This document shows, in pieces, positions 50,876 through 59,782 of a stretch of 64,000 nucleotides of DNA (position 1 is its first letter; every line of letters begins with the position of its first letter). A program made the translations under genes and the position numbers. Origin of the DNA: Streptomyces longispororuber (GTDB taxonomy: Bacteria; Actinomycetota; Actinomycetes; Streptomycetales; Streptomycetaceae); the NCBI RefSeq assembly GCF_024448165.1, contig NZ_JAMOLN010000009.1:1-64000 (forward strand). Reading direction: 5' to 3'. The notes beneath the pieces were generated by a model that was given only the letters and a program-made list of their open reading frames with translations, did not search any database and had not been told where the DNA came from.

Positions 50876-51496
50876 GTGACCAGAGTCCGGTTGAGCGTGG
50901 CCGAGCGGCGCGAGGAGCTGCTGCGGGCCGCCATCGAGCAGATCGAGGCGCGCGGTGTCGCCGCCGTGCGCATCTCCGACGTCGCATCGGCGCTCGGGGT
51001 GAGCAACGCGCTGGTGCTGTACCACTTCTCGACGAAGGAGAAGCTCGTCGCCGCGGCGTTCACGTACGCGGCCGAGGACGACCTGGCCCATCTGCGCAAG
51101 CTGCTCGGCCGCCGCACGACGGCCCTGAAGCGGCTGCGGGCGGCGGTGCGCTGGTACGCCCCGACGGGTCAGGCCAAGGGGTGGCGGCTGTGGATCGAGG
51201 GCTGGGCCGCGTCGCTGCGCGAGCCCGCGCTGCGGGAGGTGACGTGCGACCTCGACAAGCGGTGGAAGGCCGCGCTCGCCGAGGTCGTCGCGGAGGGGGT
51301 GGCGGCGGGCGAGTTCAGCTGTCCCGACCCGACGGCGGCGGCGCTGCGCCTCACCGCGCTGCTCGACGGCCTCGCGGTGCAGATGACGACGTACGACGGC
51401 GCGGTGTCACGGGCCCGCACCCAGGAGTGGGTGGACGAGGCTCTCGCCCGTGAACTGGGCCTGGAGCGGGCGGAGTTGACGGGGACGGGCAAGTAG
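50876..51496 (+). CDS. TetR/AcrR-family regulator
   Basis: A 206-residue repressor. The N-terminal helix-turn-helix reads RREELLRAAIEQIEARGVAA, then ISDVASALGVSNALVLYHFS and TKEKLVAAAF. The C-terminal helical domain matches the BetI/TetR_C_6 type (WRLWIEGWAASLREPALREV; ALLDGLAVQMTTYDG). The GTG at 50876 is used. It points away from the amino-acid permease and probably represses it through the palindrome at 50695. BetI-like C-termini often sense choline, polyamines or other amines, in line with an amine or amino-acid permease target. Confidence 0.9.
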   Translation: MTRVRLSVAERREELLRAAIEQIEARGVAAVRISDVASALGVSNALVLYHFSTKEKLVAAAFTYAAEDDLAHLRKLLGRRTTALKRLRAAVRWYAPTGQAKGWRLWIEGWAASLREPALREVTCDLDKRWKAALAEVVAEGVAAGEFSCPDPTAAALRLTALLDGLAVQMTTYDGAVSRARTQEWVDEALARELGLERAELTGTGK

Positions 51497-51536
51497 CCGG
51501 ACACGCGGCGCCACGGGCCCGCCCCCGCGGCGCCGG

Positions 51537-51629
51537 TCAGTTCGGCTCGTACACCGCCGTGACGGTCACCTCAGCTCGCAGACCGCCGTGGCGTCAGTTC
51601 AGCTCGTACACCGCCGTGACGCTCACCTC
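51537..51629. repeat. Duplicated 3' end of the SIMPL-domain gene
   Basis: The last 36 nt of the SIMPL gene (51594-51629, stop codon included) are repeated at 51537-51572 with two mismatches. Between them 51572-51592 is a third, degenerate unit. The outer copy would encode the ending VTVTAVYEPN in place of VSVTAVYELN, so the gene once ended further out or was duplicated by slippage. Confidence 0.75.
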
Positions 51630-52349
51630 GTCCTCGATCTCGCCCGGCGCCACCGGGACCTTCCCCGCCGACTCGTCGAAGGCGACGGCCGGGACCGGCA
51701 CCGGGCGCGGCCGGCCGCCGGCGCTCTCGTCGAGCGAGACCAGCCGGCCGAGCCGGTGACCGCTCAGCCGGGCGTACTGGACGGCCTTGTCGTGGGCGTC
51801 GGCGTGTGCCGCCGCGCGGGCGTCGGCGCGCAGGGCGGCCGGGTCGGCGACGTCGAAGACGATCCCGTGGATCCGGCCCGCGTCACCGGTCGCGTCGACC
51901 ACGGCCTGGATGACGGCACCGGTCCGCCCCAGGTCACGGACCTTCACGGAGAACGTCTGCCCGGCCTGGTAGCCGGTGACCTTCGGCGCGGCGTCCGGCT
52001 CGGACCCGGTCGTGTACACCGGGGACAGGGAGAGGCTCTCGGTGCGCACGTCCCGGTCGGCGACCCCGGCCGCGCGCACGGCGGCGAGCAGCGCGTTCGC
52101 CGCGGTGTTCTGGGCGGCGAGCGCCGCCTTCGAGGTGGCCCCGGTCACCTCGACGCCCGCCGTGACGACGGCCGTGTCGGGTGCGGCGCTCGCCCGGCCC
52201 TCGCCGGTGACGGTGACGGTCGCGGGCCGGGGCGCCACGGCCGCGGTCGCGGGAGGGGCGCCCTGCGCGGCGACGGCGGGTACCGCGGGCAGTCCGACGG
52301 CGAGCAGGGCCGCGGCGAGCGCGGCGCGGTGGCGGATGCGTACAGGCAT
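51594..52349 (-). CDS. Secreted SIMPL-domain (DUF541) protein
   Basis: A 251-residue exported protein. A signal peptide ends near AVPAVAAQG (residue 28). The SIMPL domain follows: VTVTGEGRASAAPDTAVVTA, GVEVTGATSKAALAAQN, RDVRTESLSLSPVYTTGSE and a C-terminal RADARAAAHADAHDKAVQYA. SIMPL proteins are periplasmic or extracellular, with suggested roles in envelope or oxidative stress; no enzyme activity is known. The ATG at 52349 has AAGGA about 11 nt upstream. The gene appears to be monocistronic. The repeat of its 3' end is described separately. Confidence 0.87.
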   Translation of the reverse strand: MPVRIRHRAALAAALLAVGLPAVPAVAAQGAPPATAAVAPRPATVTVTGEGRASAAPDTAVVTAGVEVTGATSKAALAAQNTAANALLAAVRAAGVADRDVRTESLSLSPVYTTGSEPDAAPKVTGYQAGQTFSVKVRDLGRTGAVIQAVVDATGDAGRIHGIVFDVADPAALRADARAAAHADAHDKAVQYARLSGHRLGRLVSLDESAGGRPRPVPVPAVAFDESAGKVPVAPGEIEDEVSVTAVYELN

Positions 52350-52482
52350 GGGATCGGGGTCCTTCCCGGTCGGCCCCGCCGGACGGCGGGCAGCCGACAT
52401 CCCAGCACCCGGACGGCGCGCCGCCGCCCACGCCACTCCGGCCGGTCACCTCACCGGCGCACGGACGGCCCGGACGCGCCGT

Positions 52483-53322
52483 TCAGGAGGCGGACTCCAG
52501 ATGCGCCTTGACGAGATGCGCCTTGATGAGGTGCGGGTCCACGAAGCCCTTGGCCTCGACCCGGTCCCCGGAGGACTCACCGCGCAGCCGCCGTCCGATC
52601 CACGGCACCAGGAACTCCCGGGCCCAGTGGATGTCGTCGCGCCGCACTTCGAAGGTGCCGCGCGGCGGCAGCGGGGGCCAGGCCTGCTCCGGGTCGGCGG
52701 GCACGTCGATGCCGAGTGCCTGGCCGGCGCGGAGCGCGACGCGGGTGTGCCCCTCGGCCGAGAGGTGGAGCCGGTCGTCGTCCCAGGCCCTGCGGTCCTG
52801 GATGGACTTGAGGGACCACAGGTCGAGCATCGCGCACCCGTGCCGGTCGGCGATCGCGCGCACGTGCATGTTGTACGTGGCGATCTTGCCGCGCAGGTGC
52901 TTGAGGACGGCCACGTCGCGGGTGTCGAAGCCGGTGGCGACCATGACGGTCCCGGCGGCCTCGGAGAGCCGGACCACGGCCTTCTCGAAGCGCTCGGCCA
53001 CGTCGTCCGGGTCGGTGCCGGGGCGGATGATGTCGTTGCCGCCGGCCACGAGGGTCACCAGGTCCGGGGCGAGTTCGATCGCGCGCGGGAGCTGGTCCTC
53101 GACGATCTGGTCGATGAGCTTGCCGCGCACGGCGAGGTTCGCGTACTGGAAGGTGTCCTCGGGCACGCGGTCGTCCAGGAGGACGGCGAGCCGGTCGGCC
53201 CACCCCACGAAGCTGCCGTCGGGTCCGGGGTCCCCGACGCCTTCGGTGAAGCTGTCCCCCACCGCCGCGTAGGACCGAATCGTGCCGCCGCTGAGTGATC
53301 TCGATTCGTTTGCCACGACCAC
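52483..53322 (-). CDS. SGNH/GDSL hydrolase family protein
   Basis: A 279-residue esterase-type protein without a signal peptide. It has block I YAAVGDSFTEGVGDPGPDG with the nucleophile Ser, the Gly of ANLAVRGKLIDQ, block III LVAGGNDIIRPG and block V DDRLHLSAEGHTRVA with the Asp-x-x-His pair. It probably hydrolyses an ester of a lipid or carbohydrate. GTG at 53322 is used; GTG at 53316 is equally possible. A short duplication ALIKAHLVKAHL-type tail (HLIKAHLVKAHLESAS) ends the protein. It is followed by the SIMPL gene on the same strand after 133 nt. Confidence 0.88.
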   Translation of the reverse strand: MVVANESRSLSGGTIRSYAAVGDSFTEGVGDPGPDGSFVGWADRLAVLLDDRVPEDTFQYANLAVRGKLIDQIVEDQLPRAIELAPDLVTLVAGGNDIIRPGTDPDDVAERFEKAVVRLSEAAGTVMVATGFDTRDVAVLKHLRGKIATYNMHVRAIADRHGCAMLDLWSLKSIQDRRAWDDDRLHLSAEGHTRVALRAGQALGIDVPADPEQAWPPLPPRGTFEVRRDDIHWAREFLVPWIGRRLRGESSGDRVEAKGFVDPHLIKAHLVKAHLESAS

Positions 53323-53390
53323 ACATCTTTCACCCTGGGATGTGACCTACGCGACCGTAACCAGGGGTTGACGAGTGGTGACAAAGCCCA

Positions 53391-53421
53391 CTCGGCACCC
53401 GGGGAATAACCGGGTGCCGAG
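53391..53421 (-). terminator. Intrinsic terminator of the M23 peptidase gene
   Basis: CTCGGCACCCGG and CCGGGTGCCGAG pair perfectly over 12 bp around a 7-nt loop. It begins 24 nt after the stop codon of the LysM-M23 gene on the minus strand and also isolates the SGNH gene. Confidence 0.8.
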
Positions 53422-53444
53422 CGATCACAGCAGTTCGGGCGAGG

Positions 53445-54197
53445 TCAGACGGTGACGCCGTGCTCGCGCAGGTAGGCCAGCGGGTCCAGGTCGGAGCCGT
53501 AGGTGGGCGAGGTGCGGATCTCGAAGTGCAAGTGCGGGCCCGTGACGTTGCCGGTGGCGCCGGACAGGCCGATCTGGCTGCCCGCGCCGACGCTCTGCCC
53601 GGCGGAGACGCCGACCGAGGAGAGGTGGGCGTACTGCGAGTACTTGCCGTCGGCGTGCTTGATGACGACCTCGTTGCCGTAGCTGCCGTCCCAGCCGGCC
53701 GAGACGACGGTGCCCGCGGCGATCGACTTGATGGCGGTGCCGGTGGCGACGGTGAAGTCGGTGCCGGTGTGGTAACCGCTGGACCACATGGAGCCGTTCT
53801 GGTGGTACGGCGTGCCGACGGAGGCGTCGACGGGCTTCACGTAGGAACCGGTGGCCGTCGTGGTGCTCGCCTGGGTGGCCGTCGCGGTGGACGTGCCCGC
53901 CCCGGCCTTGAGCGTGAGCTTCGCGCCCGGCTTGATGTAGCCGGCGTCAGAGCCGATGACGCCCTTGTTGGCCTGGTACAGCTGCTTCCAGCCGCCCTCG
54001 ACGTGCTGCGCGTCGGCGATCTTCGAGAGCGTGTCACCGGCCTTGACGGTGTACGTCGTCGCGCCGGCCGTGGCGGCCTGGGCGCCGGTGGCGCCGATGA
54101 GGGGCAGGGCGAGTGCGGCCCCGCCGACCGTGGCGACGGCGGCGGCCCGGGTGGCGCGCTGGGACTTCGGACGGCGGTGCTTTCCCTTGGCGGGCAT
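53445..54197 (-). CDS. Secreted LysM + M23 peptidoglycan endopeptidase under c-di-AMP riboswitch
   Basis: A 250-residue cell-wall enzyme. A long signal peptide (KGKHRRPKSQRATRAAAVAT then ALALPLIGATGAQAA) is followed by a LysM domain (about 45-95: TYTVKAGDTLSKIADAQHV, KPGAKLTLKAG), a T/A-rich linker and an M23 lysostaphin-like domain (about 135-250) with metal ligands in GYHTGTDFTV (HxxxD) and HLHFEI. It cleaves peptide cross-links during growth, spore germination or remodelling. The ATG at 54197 follows GAGAGGAAA. The leader carries a ydaO/c-di-AMP riboswitch, as known for rpfA and other muralytic genes in S. coelicolor; c-di-AMP binding would shut expression down. It corresponds to the M23 gene next to the hopanoid locus in other Streptomyces. 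Confidence 0.93.
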   Translation of the reverse strand: MPAKGKHRRPKSQRATRAAAVATVGGAALALPLIGATGAQAATAGATTYTVKAGDTLSKIADAQHVEGGWKQLYQANKGVIGSDAGYIKPGAKLTLKAGAGTSTATATQASTTTATGSYVKPVDASVGTPYHQNGSMWSSGYHTGTDFTVATGTAIKSIAAGTVVSAGWDGSYGNEVVIKHADGKYSQYAHLSSVGVSAGQSVGAGSQIGLSGATGNVTGPHLHFEIRTSPTYGSDLDPLAYLREHGVTV

Positions 54198-54212
54198 GGC
54201 GGATTTCCTCTC

Positions 54213-54398
54213 CGTCGCCTGCGAGGTGAGCTGTCGGGTTCGGACTGGAGATGTCCGGCCGGGCCCGGTGCACGGGCTCGGCTCCACCCCGAGCCGCACT
54301 GGGGAATTCCCTCGGCGGCATGGTGCCTGTGGGTCCCCCGCTCCTGCCGTCACGGGTCGTCGTTCGGAGTCCGGGCGGCGGCAGGACTAGGCGTTCCG
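54213..54398 (-). ncRNA. ydaO-type c-di-AMP riboswitch
   Basis: The minus-strand leader of the M23 gene contains the conserved blocks of the ydaO/yuaA class in order: a GTCCTGCCGCC...GGCAGGAG stem, AGCGGGGGACCC followed by ACAGGCACC, the hairpin GGCTCGGGGTGGAGCCGAGC, and the 3' signature CCGACAGCTCACCTCGCAGGC. CGCCT at the 5' end can pair with AGGCG at the 3' end to close the structure. This class binds cyclic di-AMP and in Streptomyces attenuates cell-wall hydrolase genes. Boundaries are approximate. Confidence 0.9.
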
Positions 54399-54754
54399 TC
54401 CGGATTGATTGGTGACCGTAAAGCAGGAGGAAACGCGGCGACAAGCGCCGAATTCGCTTGTGGTGGCGCTTTCTTGATCGTCTGGGAGTTCGCTGTGTCA
54501 CCCTGCGTCGACGGCGCCGCTTTACCGGCGCCATACCTTCGGGAATTCCCCGGAGAGGAATGCCCGGCGACCGCCACGGACGGTCACCGTTATGAGCCTG
54601 CTCACGCACGTACCGGCAAACACCCTTGAACTGCGGACAGTTGACGCCGAACACCCCAAATCGGACAGATGGTTGCCTCGGAAACCCATGTCGTATCGTC
54701 GGGAGCGCGACCGCCCGCGAGCAACGCGGGCGAACCGACCGGGAGGAGCCCCCC
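54399..54754. other. Intergenic region upstream of the riboswitch and the tyrosine phosphatase
   Basis: About 350 bp without a credible gene, less GC-rich than its surroundings. It must hold the divergent promoters of the riboswitch/M23 transcript and of the tyrosine phosphatase gene. GGCGCCGCTTTACCGGCGCC (54513-54532) is a 7-6-7 inverted repeat and GGGAATTCCC (54541-54550) a perfect palindrome. I could not define promoter boxes with confidence. Confidence 0.6.
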
Positions 54755-55555
54755 GTGACGCAGCACGCCCCGTCCACCGAGCCCGAACTCACCGGAGTGC
54801 GCAACTTCCGCGACGTGGGCGGCCTCCCGACCGTGGACGGTCGGCGCGTGCGCCAGGGAGTGCTCTTCCGCAGCGGGCACCTCGCCCACGCCACGGACGC
54901 GGACGCGGCGTTCCTCACCGGGCTCGGACTGCACACGATCTTCGACTTCCGCAACGCGGCCGACCAGAGGCTGGAGGGCGCCGACGTGGCGCTGCCCGGC
55001 GTGCGGAACGTGAACCTGCCGCTGACCGACCCGGCCGACGGCGCCGAGTTCTGGGAGATGGTCCGCGACGGCGACATAGTGCAGCTGCGCTCCCTGCTCT
55101 CCGAGGGCCGCGCGGCGGACCGCATGATCACCTCGTACCGCACGATCATCAGCCGGCGCACCGGTGAGCACAGCCGGGTCCTGCACGCGATCGCCGAGGA
55201 CAGCGTGCCCGCGCTCATGCACTGCGCGGCGGGCAAGGACCGTGCGGGCCTGTCGATCGCGGTGACGCTGCTCGCGGTCGGCGTGGAGCGCGACGCCATC
55301 GAGGCGGACTACCTGGAGTCGAACGCGAAGCACCGCCGCTACCGGGTGCACCGCAACAACAACACGGCGTCCGACGCCTACTCCCCCGAGGTCATGGAGC
55401 TGCTCAGCCCGCTCTTCGACGCCCGCGCCGAATACCTGCACGCGGCCTTCGAGACCATCGAGCAGACCTGGGGCAGCACCGACCGCTACCTCGCGGACGG
55501 CCTGAAGCTCAGCGCCGCCACCCGGGACCGGCTGACCGAGCGCCTCCTCGGCTGA
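54755..55555 (+). CDS. Tyrosine-protein phosphatase (Y_phosphatase3 family)
   Basis: A 266-residue cytoplasmic phosphatase of the MptpB/LipA type. It shows GVRNFRDVGGLPTVDGRRVR, VLFRSGHLAHATDADAAFL, TIFDFRNAADQ and the catalytic P-loop HCAAGKDRAG (C-x5-R, with Lys and Asp as in MptpB), followed by ADYLESNAKHRRYR. It dephosphorylates phosphotyrosine and possibly phosphoserine/threonine or phosphoinositides. The GTG at 54755 has GGGAGGAG upstream. The gene is alone between the M23 and XRE-cupin loci. Confidence 0.92.
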   Translation: MTQHAPSTEPELTGVRNFRDVGGLPTVDGRRVRQGVLFRSGHLAHATDADAAFLTGLGLHTIFDFRNAADQRLEGADVALPGVRNVNLPLTDPADGAEFWEMVRDGDIVQLRSLLSEGRAADRMITSYRTIISRRTGEHSRVLHAIAEDSVPALMHCAAGKDRAGLSIAVTLLAVGVERDAIEADYLESNAKHRRYRVHRNNNTASDAYSPEVMELLSPLFDARAEYLHAAFETIEQTWGSTDRYLADGLKLSAATRDRLTERLLG

Positions 55556-55568
55556 CCGCCGGCCTGCG

Positions 55569-55754
55569 CTACTGGCCCCCGCCCAGCGTGAACAGCATGT
55601 AGATGAAGGCCGCGAGGGCGTGTCCCGCGAAGACGTAGACGAGGACGCGGACCCAGATGCCGCGCGGCAGCTTGTCCTCGATGTCGCGCCGGGCGGACCG
55701 CCCGGCCGGCTCGACGTCCCCGGTCGTGTCACTCATGTCGCTCATCTCGCTCAT
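55569..55754 (-). CDS. Small single-helix membrane protein (DUF6126-like)
   Basis: A 61-residue protein. The acidic start MSEMSDMSDTTGD contains a tripled S-x-M-S-D/E unit, followed by RRDIEDKLPRGIWVRVLVYV and one membrane helix ending AAFIYMLFTLGGGQ. It resembles the small actinobacterial family DUF6126. The ATG at 55754 has GGGAGG upstream and begins 1 nt after the stop of the XRE-cupin gene, so the two are coupled. The gene is too short and too close to its neighbour to be found easily. Function unknown; the pair borders the hopanoid operon, as in other Streptomyces. Confidence 0.8.
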   Translation of the reverse strand: MSEMSDMSDTTGDVEPAGRSARRDIEDKLPRGIWVRVLVYVFAGHALAAFIYMLFTLGGGQ

Positions 55755-55755
55755 G

Positions 55756-56382
55756 TCAGGCCTCCCGGATCGGGCCCGCGGCCGGGCCGAGGCAGAGCGC
55801 CGCGGTCGGGCTCTGCAGCAGGGTGTGTACGAAGAGGAGCTCGGCCCCGCTCTCGTCCGCGGCGGCGATCCGGTGCGGGGTGAGCGAGTCGAAGTGGGCG
55901 CTGTCCCCCGGGTCGAGCCGGTAGGACGTGTCGCCGAGGCGCAGTCTGAGCCGTCCTTCGAGGACGTACAGCCACTCCTCGCCGGGATGCACGCGCACCA
56001 TGTCGCCCTGGGAGCCGTACGGCACGTGGACCCGCAGCGCCTGCATGCCGCGGCCGGGTGACCCGGCCTGGAAGTACGTCCAGCCGCCCGCCTCGGTGGC
56101 TTCCATGGCCCGCGCCCTGACCACGGACTCGCGGTCGGCCGGGGTCTCGCCGAGCAGTTCCGAGACCGTCGTACCGTAGATACGGGCGAGGGCGAGCAGC
56201 ATCGGCAGCGAAGGCTGACGCTGGCCGGTCTCCAGGCGGGACAGGTGCGCCGGGGAGAGACCGGCGGAGCGGGCCGCGGCCTCCAGGGTGAGGGAGGCAC
56301 GGCGGCGCAGGGCGCGCAGCTGGGGCGCTACGGCGGGCAGCTCCGGGGGTTCCGGAACCTCCTCCGGGAGGGCAGGGCTCAT
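55756..56382 (-). CDS. XRE-family regulator with cupin domain, next to the hopanoid operon
   Basis: A 208-residue regulator. The helix-turn-helix covers residues about 20-78 (LRALRRRASLTLEAAARSAG, LSPAHLSRLETGQRQPSLPM). The cupin domain covers about 110-195 (RVHVPYGSQGDMVRVHPGEE, WLYVLEGRLRLRLGD, DPGDSAHFDSLTPHRI). It is likely to repress itself and the small membrane protein through the GGCAAA repeats at 56414-56439. It is transcribed in the same direction as the hopanoid genes, 95 nt after hpnO, so whether it also affects hopanoids is open. Confidence 0.9.
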   Translation of the reverse strand: MSPALPEEVPEPPELPAVAPQLRALRRRASLTLEAAARSAGLSPAHLSRLETGQRQPSLPMLLALARIYGTTVSELLGETPADRESVVRARAMEATEAGGWTYFQAGSPGRGMQALRVHVPYGSQGDMVRVHPGEEWLYVLEGRLRLRLGDTSYRLDPGDSAHFDSLTPHRIAAADESGAELLFVHTLLQSPTAALCLGPAAGPIREA

Positions 56383-56413
56383 GCTCTCGATTCAGCCAGA
56401 ACCCTGCCCCAGC

Positions 56414-56439
56414 GGCAAATTCTTTGCCTCAGAGGCAAA
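56414..56439. promoter_or_regulatory. Overlapping inverted repeats upstream of the XRE-cupin gene
   Basis: Three GGCAAA half-sites alternate in direction: 56414-56419, 56423-56428 (as TTTGCC) and 56434-56439. They form TTTGCCTCAGAGGCAAA (56423-56439, perfect 8-1-8 palindrome) and GGCAAATTCTTTGCC (56414-56428, perfect 6-3-6). It is a strong operator candidate for the adjacent regulator, 32 nt upstream of its start. Confidence 0.75.
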
Positions 56440-56477
56440 CCGCCCTCATCGTCGCCTCTTCGGCGCCTCTTCGTCGC

Positions 56478-57863
56478 TCAGCGGTTGGCCACCGCCTGCT
56501 TGATCAGCGTCTTGCTGAAGTCCCACATGAGCCCGCCACCGCTGTGCGCGTCGTCCATGACGGCGGTGAACGCCTCCACGAATCGTTCCACATCGGCCTC
56601 GTCCACGACCAGCGGCGGGATCAGCTTGATCACTTCGAGGTGATCGCCGGAGACCTGCGTGAGGATCCGGTGCTTCTGCAGCAGCGGCACGACGACCATC
56701 TGCGCGAACAGGCCCTTGCGCGCGGCCTGCAGCATCGTCCAACGGCTGCGCAGCTTCAGGGACCTGGGCCTGCCGAACTCGATGCCGATCATCAGGCCGC
56801 GGCCGCGCACGTCGCTGAGCAGCTCGTAGCGGTCGACGAGCGCGGCGAGCCGGGACCGCAGGAGGCCGCCCATGGCGCGGGCGTTCGCGACGGTCTGCTC
56901 GTCCTCCATGACCGACAGGACGGCGAGCCCGGCGGCCATGGCCTGCGCGTTGGACCCGAAGCTCGCCGAGTGCACGAGGACCCGGTCCATGGACGAGTAG
57001 ACCTTCTTGAAGATCCAGTCCTTGCCGAGCGTGGCGCCCACCGGTACGTAGCCGCCCGACAGCGCCTTCGCCACGCACACGAGGTCCGGTTCGACGCCGT
57101 CCTCGTGCTGGTACGCGTAGAAGTCGCCGGTGCGGCCGAGCCCGGTCTGCACCTCGTCGGCGATGAGCAGCGCCTTGTGCTTGTGCAGGAGTTCCTGCGC
57201 GGCCCGCAGGTAGCCGGGCGGCGCCTCGTGCACGCCCTTGCCCTGGATCGGCTCGACGATCAGACCGGCGACGTCGCCCTTCTTCAACTCCCTTGCCAGG
57301 GCGTCGAGATCGCCGAGCGGGACGGCGGTGTCGGGCAGCAGCGGGGCGAAGCCGTCGCGGAACCCGTCCTCGCCGTTGACCGACAGTGATCCGGTGGTCA
57401 GGCCGTGGAAGGCGTGCACGCAGTACAGGACCCGCGGCTTCCCGGTCGCGTACCGCGCGAACTTCAGCGCCGTCTCCACGGCCTCCGTCCCGCTGTTGCC
57501 GAAGAACACCCGGTCCAGGTGCGGGCTGTGCGCGATCAGCTTCTCGGCGAGCAGGCCCGGCAGCGGCTGGCAGTCGAACCGGGTCAGGTCGGCGAGCGAG
57601 GCGTCGAGGACGTCGTGCAGCGCCTTGCGCACGACCGGGTGGTGACGGCCCAGGCCCATGACGCCGAAACCGGCGAGCATGTCGAGGTAGTCGTTGCCGT
57701 CCGCGTCCCAGAAGTGCGCGCCCTCGGCCCGCTCGTAGACCTTGTCGAAGCCGATGGTGTGGAGCATCTTCGGCAGCTGGTGGTTGAGGTACCTGGCGTG
57801 CAGCTCGTACCGTTCGGCGCCGCGCTCGGCCAGCAGCGTGCCGAGGTCGAACTCCTTGCTCAT
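56478..57863 (-). CDS. hpnO: Hopanoid aminotransferase (class III PLP)
   Basis: A 461-residue class-III aminotransferase. It shows [20 protein letters not shown] at the start, [20 protein letters not shown], the PLP aspartate region [20 protein letters not shown] and the Schiff-base lysine in [14 protein letters not shown]. In this context it is HpnO, which aminates the hopanoid side chain to give aminobacteriohopanetriol. The ATG overlaps the dxs stop by 4 nt (ATGA). It is the last gene of the hopanoid operon, about 95 nt before the XRE-cupin gene. Confidence 0.92.
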   Translation of the reverse strand: MSKEFDLGTLLAERGAERYELHARYLNHQLPKMLHTIGFDKVYERAEGAHFWDADGNDYLDMLAGFGVMGLGRHHPVVRKALHDVLDASLADLTRFDCQPLPGLLAEKLIAHSPHLDRVFFGNSGTEAVETALKFARYATGKPRVLYCVHAFHGLTTGSLSVNGEDGFRDGFAPLLPDTAVPLGDLDALARELKKGDVAGLIVEPIQGKGVHEAPPGYLRAAQELLHKHKALLIADEVQTGLGRTGDFYAYQHEDGVEPDLVCVAKALSGGYVPVGATLGKDWIFKKVYSSMDRVLVHSASFGSNAQAMAAGLAVLSVMEDEQTVANARAMGGLLRSRLAALVDRYELLSDVRGRGLMIGIEFGRPRSLKLRSRWTMLQAARKGLFAQMVVVPLLQKHRILTQVSGDHLEVIKLIPPLVVDEADVERFVEAFTAVMDDAHSGGGLMWDFSKTLIKQAVANR

Positions 57864-59749
57864 GCGTCGTTCTCCTTGCCGGCCCTGCGGCCGAGACTCG
57901 TACCGATCCGCCCCGCGATCTCGACGGGCGTCAGACCGATGTCGGCGAGCACCTCGCTCCGTTTCGCGTGCGCCAGGAACTGCTCCGGGATGCCGAACCG
58001 CCGTACGGGGACGTCGACGTCGGTCTCCCCGAGGGCGAGTGCGACCGCCGAACCGACGCCTGCCGCCTTGCTGTTGTCCTCGACCACGGCGACGAGGTCG
58101 TGCGCGGCGGCCAGCGGCGCGAGGTCCGGGTCGACCGGCTTGACCCAGCGCGGGTCCACGACCGTGCAGCCGATGCCGCGCGCCGCGAGCAGCTCGGCCG
58201 TCTGCAGACAGACCGGGGCCATCACGCCGACGGACACCAGCAGCACCCGCGGATCCTCCGCCCGGTGCAGCACGTCCATGCCGCCCACCCGGTCCACCGC
58301 CGGGATCGCGGGGCCGACCGACTCCTTCGGGAACCGCAGCATGGTCGGCGCGTCGTCCACGGCGACGGCCTCACGGAGCTGGGCGCGCAGCTGGTCGGCG
58401 TCGCGCGGCGCGGCGATCCTGAGGCCCGGCACCACCTGGAGCACCGACATGTCCCACATGCCGTTGTGCGAGGCGCCGTCGACGCCGGTCACCCCGGCCC
58501 GGTCGAGCACGAACGTCACCCCGCAGCGGTGCAGCGCGACGTCCATGAGGAGTTGGTCGAAGGCCCGGTTGAGGAAGGTCGCGTAGACGGCGACCACGGG
58601 ATGCAGCCCGCCGGTCGCGAGGCCGGCGGCCGAGACGGCGGCGTGCTGTTCCGCGATGCCGACGTCCCACACCCGGTCCGGGAACTCCTCGGCGAACCGG
58701 GTGAGGCCCACCGGGTGCAGCATGGCGGCCGTGATCGCGACGACGTCCTCCCGCTCCCGCCCGATCGCCGCGATCTCGTCGCCGAACACCGAGGTCCAGG
58801 ACGGCCCGTTGGACGGCGCGAGCGGCTCGCAGGTGAGCGGGTCCATCACGCCGACGGTGTGGAACCGGTCAGCCTCGTCGGCGAGCGCGGGTTCGTAGCC
58901 GCGCCCCTTCTCGGTCAGACAGTGCACGAGCACCGGCCCGTGGAAGCGCTTCGCGCGCCGCAGCGCCGACTCGACGGCTCCCACGTCGTGCCCGTCGATC
59001 GGCCCCACGTACTTCAGGCCCAGGTCCTCGAACATGCCCTGCGGCGCGAACGCGTCCTTGAAGCCCTTCTTCGCGCCGTGCAGCGACTCGTACACGGTGT
59101 GCCCGACGACCGGGGTCCGCAGCAGCACGTCCTTGCCCCAGGCCAGCACCTTCTCGTACGAGTCGGTGGTCCTGAGGGTCGCCAGGTGGTTGGCGAGGCC
59201 GCCGATGGTCGGCGCGTACGAGCGCTCGTTGTCGTTGACCACGATGATCAGCGGCCGGTCCTTGGCGGCCGCGATGTTGTTCAGCGCCTCCCACGCCATG
59301 CCGCCGGTCAGCGCCCCGTCGCCGATGACGGCGACGACGTGGCCGCGCTCCCCCTGCACCTGCCGCGCCTTGGCGAGGCCGTCGGCCCAGCCGAGCGCCG
59401 TCGAGGCGTGCGAGTTCTCGACGATGTCGTGCTCGGACTCCTCGCGGGACGGATAGCCCGACAGGCCGCCCTTCCCGCGCAGCTTGCTGAAGTCCTGACG
59501 GCCAGTCAGCAGCTTGTGCACGTAGCTCTGGTGGCCGGTGTCCCAGACGAGCCGGTCCACCGGTGACTCGAAGACCCGGTGCAGTGCGATGGAGAGCTCC
59601 ACCACCCCCAGGTTCGGTCCGAGATGACCGCCGGTCCTCGCCACCGCATGGATCAGGAACTCCCTGATCTCCGCGGCCAGTTCGTCGAGCTCCTCCTCGC
59701 TCAGCGCTTTCAGGTCGCGCGGCCCCCGGATGGTTTCCAGAATCGTCAC
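57860..59749 (-). CDS. dxs: 1-deoxy-D-xylulose-5-phosphate synthase (hopanoid-locus copy)
   Basis: A 629-residue ThDP enzyme that joins pyruvate and glyceraldehyde 3-phosphate, the first step of the MEP isoprenoid pathway. It shows [40 protein letters not shown], the ThDP motif [20 protein letters not shown] with [11 protein letters not shown], and the transketolase Glu region [20 protein letters not shown]. Length matches Dxs. The GTG at 59749 follows AAGGGGG. Streptomyces usually have a second dxs elsewhere, so this copy probably supplies precursors for hopanoids during aerial growth. It lies 33 nt after ispG. Confidence 0.95.
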   Translation of the reverse strand: MTILETIRGPRDLKALSEEELDELAAEIREFLIHAVARTGGHLGPNLGVVELSIALHRVFESPVDRLVWDTGHQSYVHKLLTGRQDFSKLRGKGGLSGYPSREESEHDIVENSHASTALGWADGLAKARQVQGERGHVVAVIGDGALTGGMAWEALNNIAAAKDRPLIIVVNDNERSYAPTIGGLANHLATLRTTDSYEKVLAWGKDVLLRTPVVGHTVYESLHGAKKGFKDAFAPQGMFEDLGLKYVGPIDGHDVGAVESALRRAKRFHGPVLVHCLTEKGRGYEPALADEADRFHTVGVMDPLTCEPLAPSNGPSWTSVFGDEIAAIGREREDVVAITAAMLHPVGLTRFAEEFPDRVWDVGIAEQHAAVSAAGLATGGLHPVVAVYATFLNRAFDQLLMDVALHRCGVTFVLDRAGVTGVDGASHNGMWDMSVLQVVPGLRIAAPRDADQLRAQLREAVAVDDAPTMLRFPKESVGPAIPAVDRVGGMDVLHRAEDPRVLLVSVGVMAPVCLQTAELLAARGIGCTVVDPRWVKPVDPDLAPLAAAHDLVAVVEDNSKAAGVGSAVALALGETDVDVPVRRFGIPEQFLAHAKRSEVLADIGLTPVEIAGRIGTSLGRRAGKENDA

Positions 59750-59782
59750 GCTCGAGCCCCCTTCCCGTCCGTCCTCAAGAAC

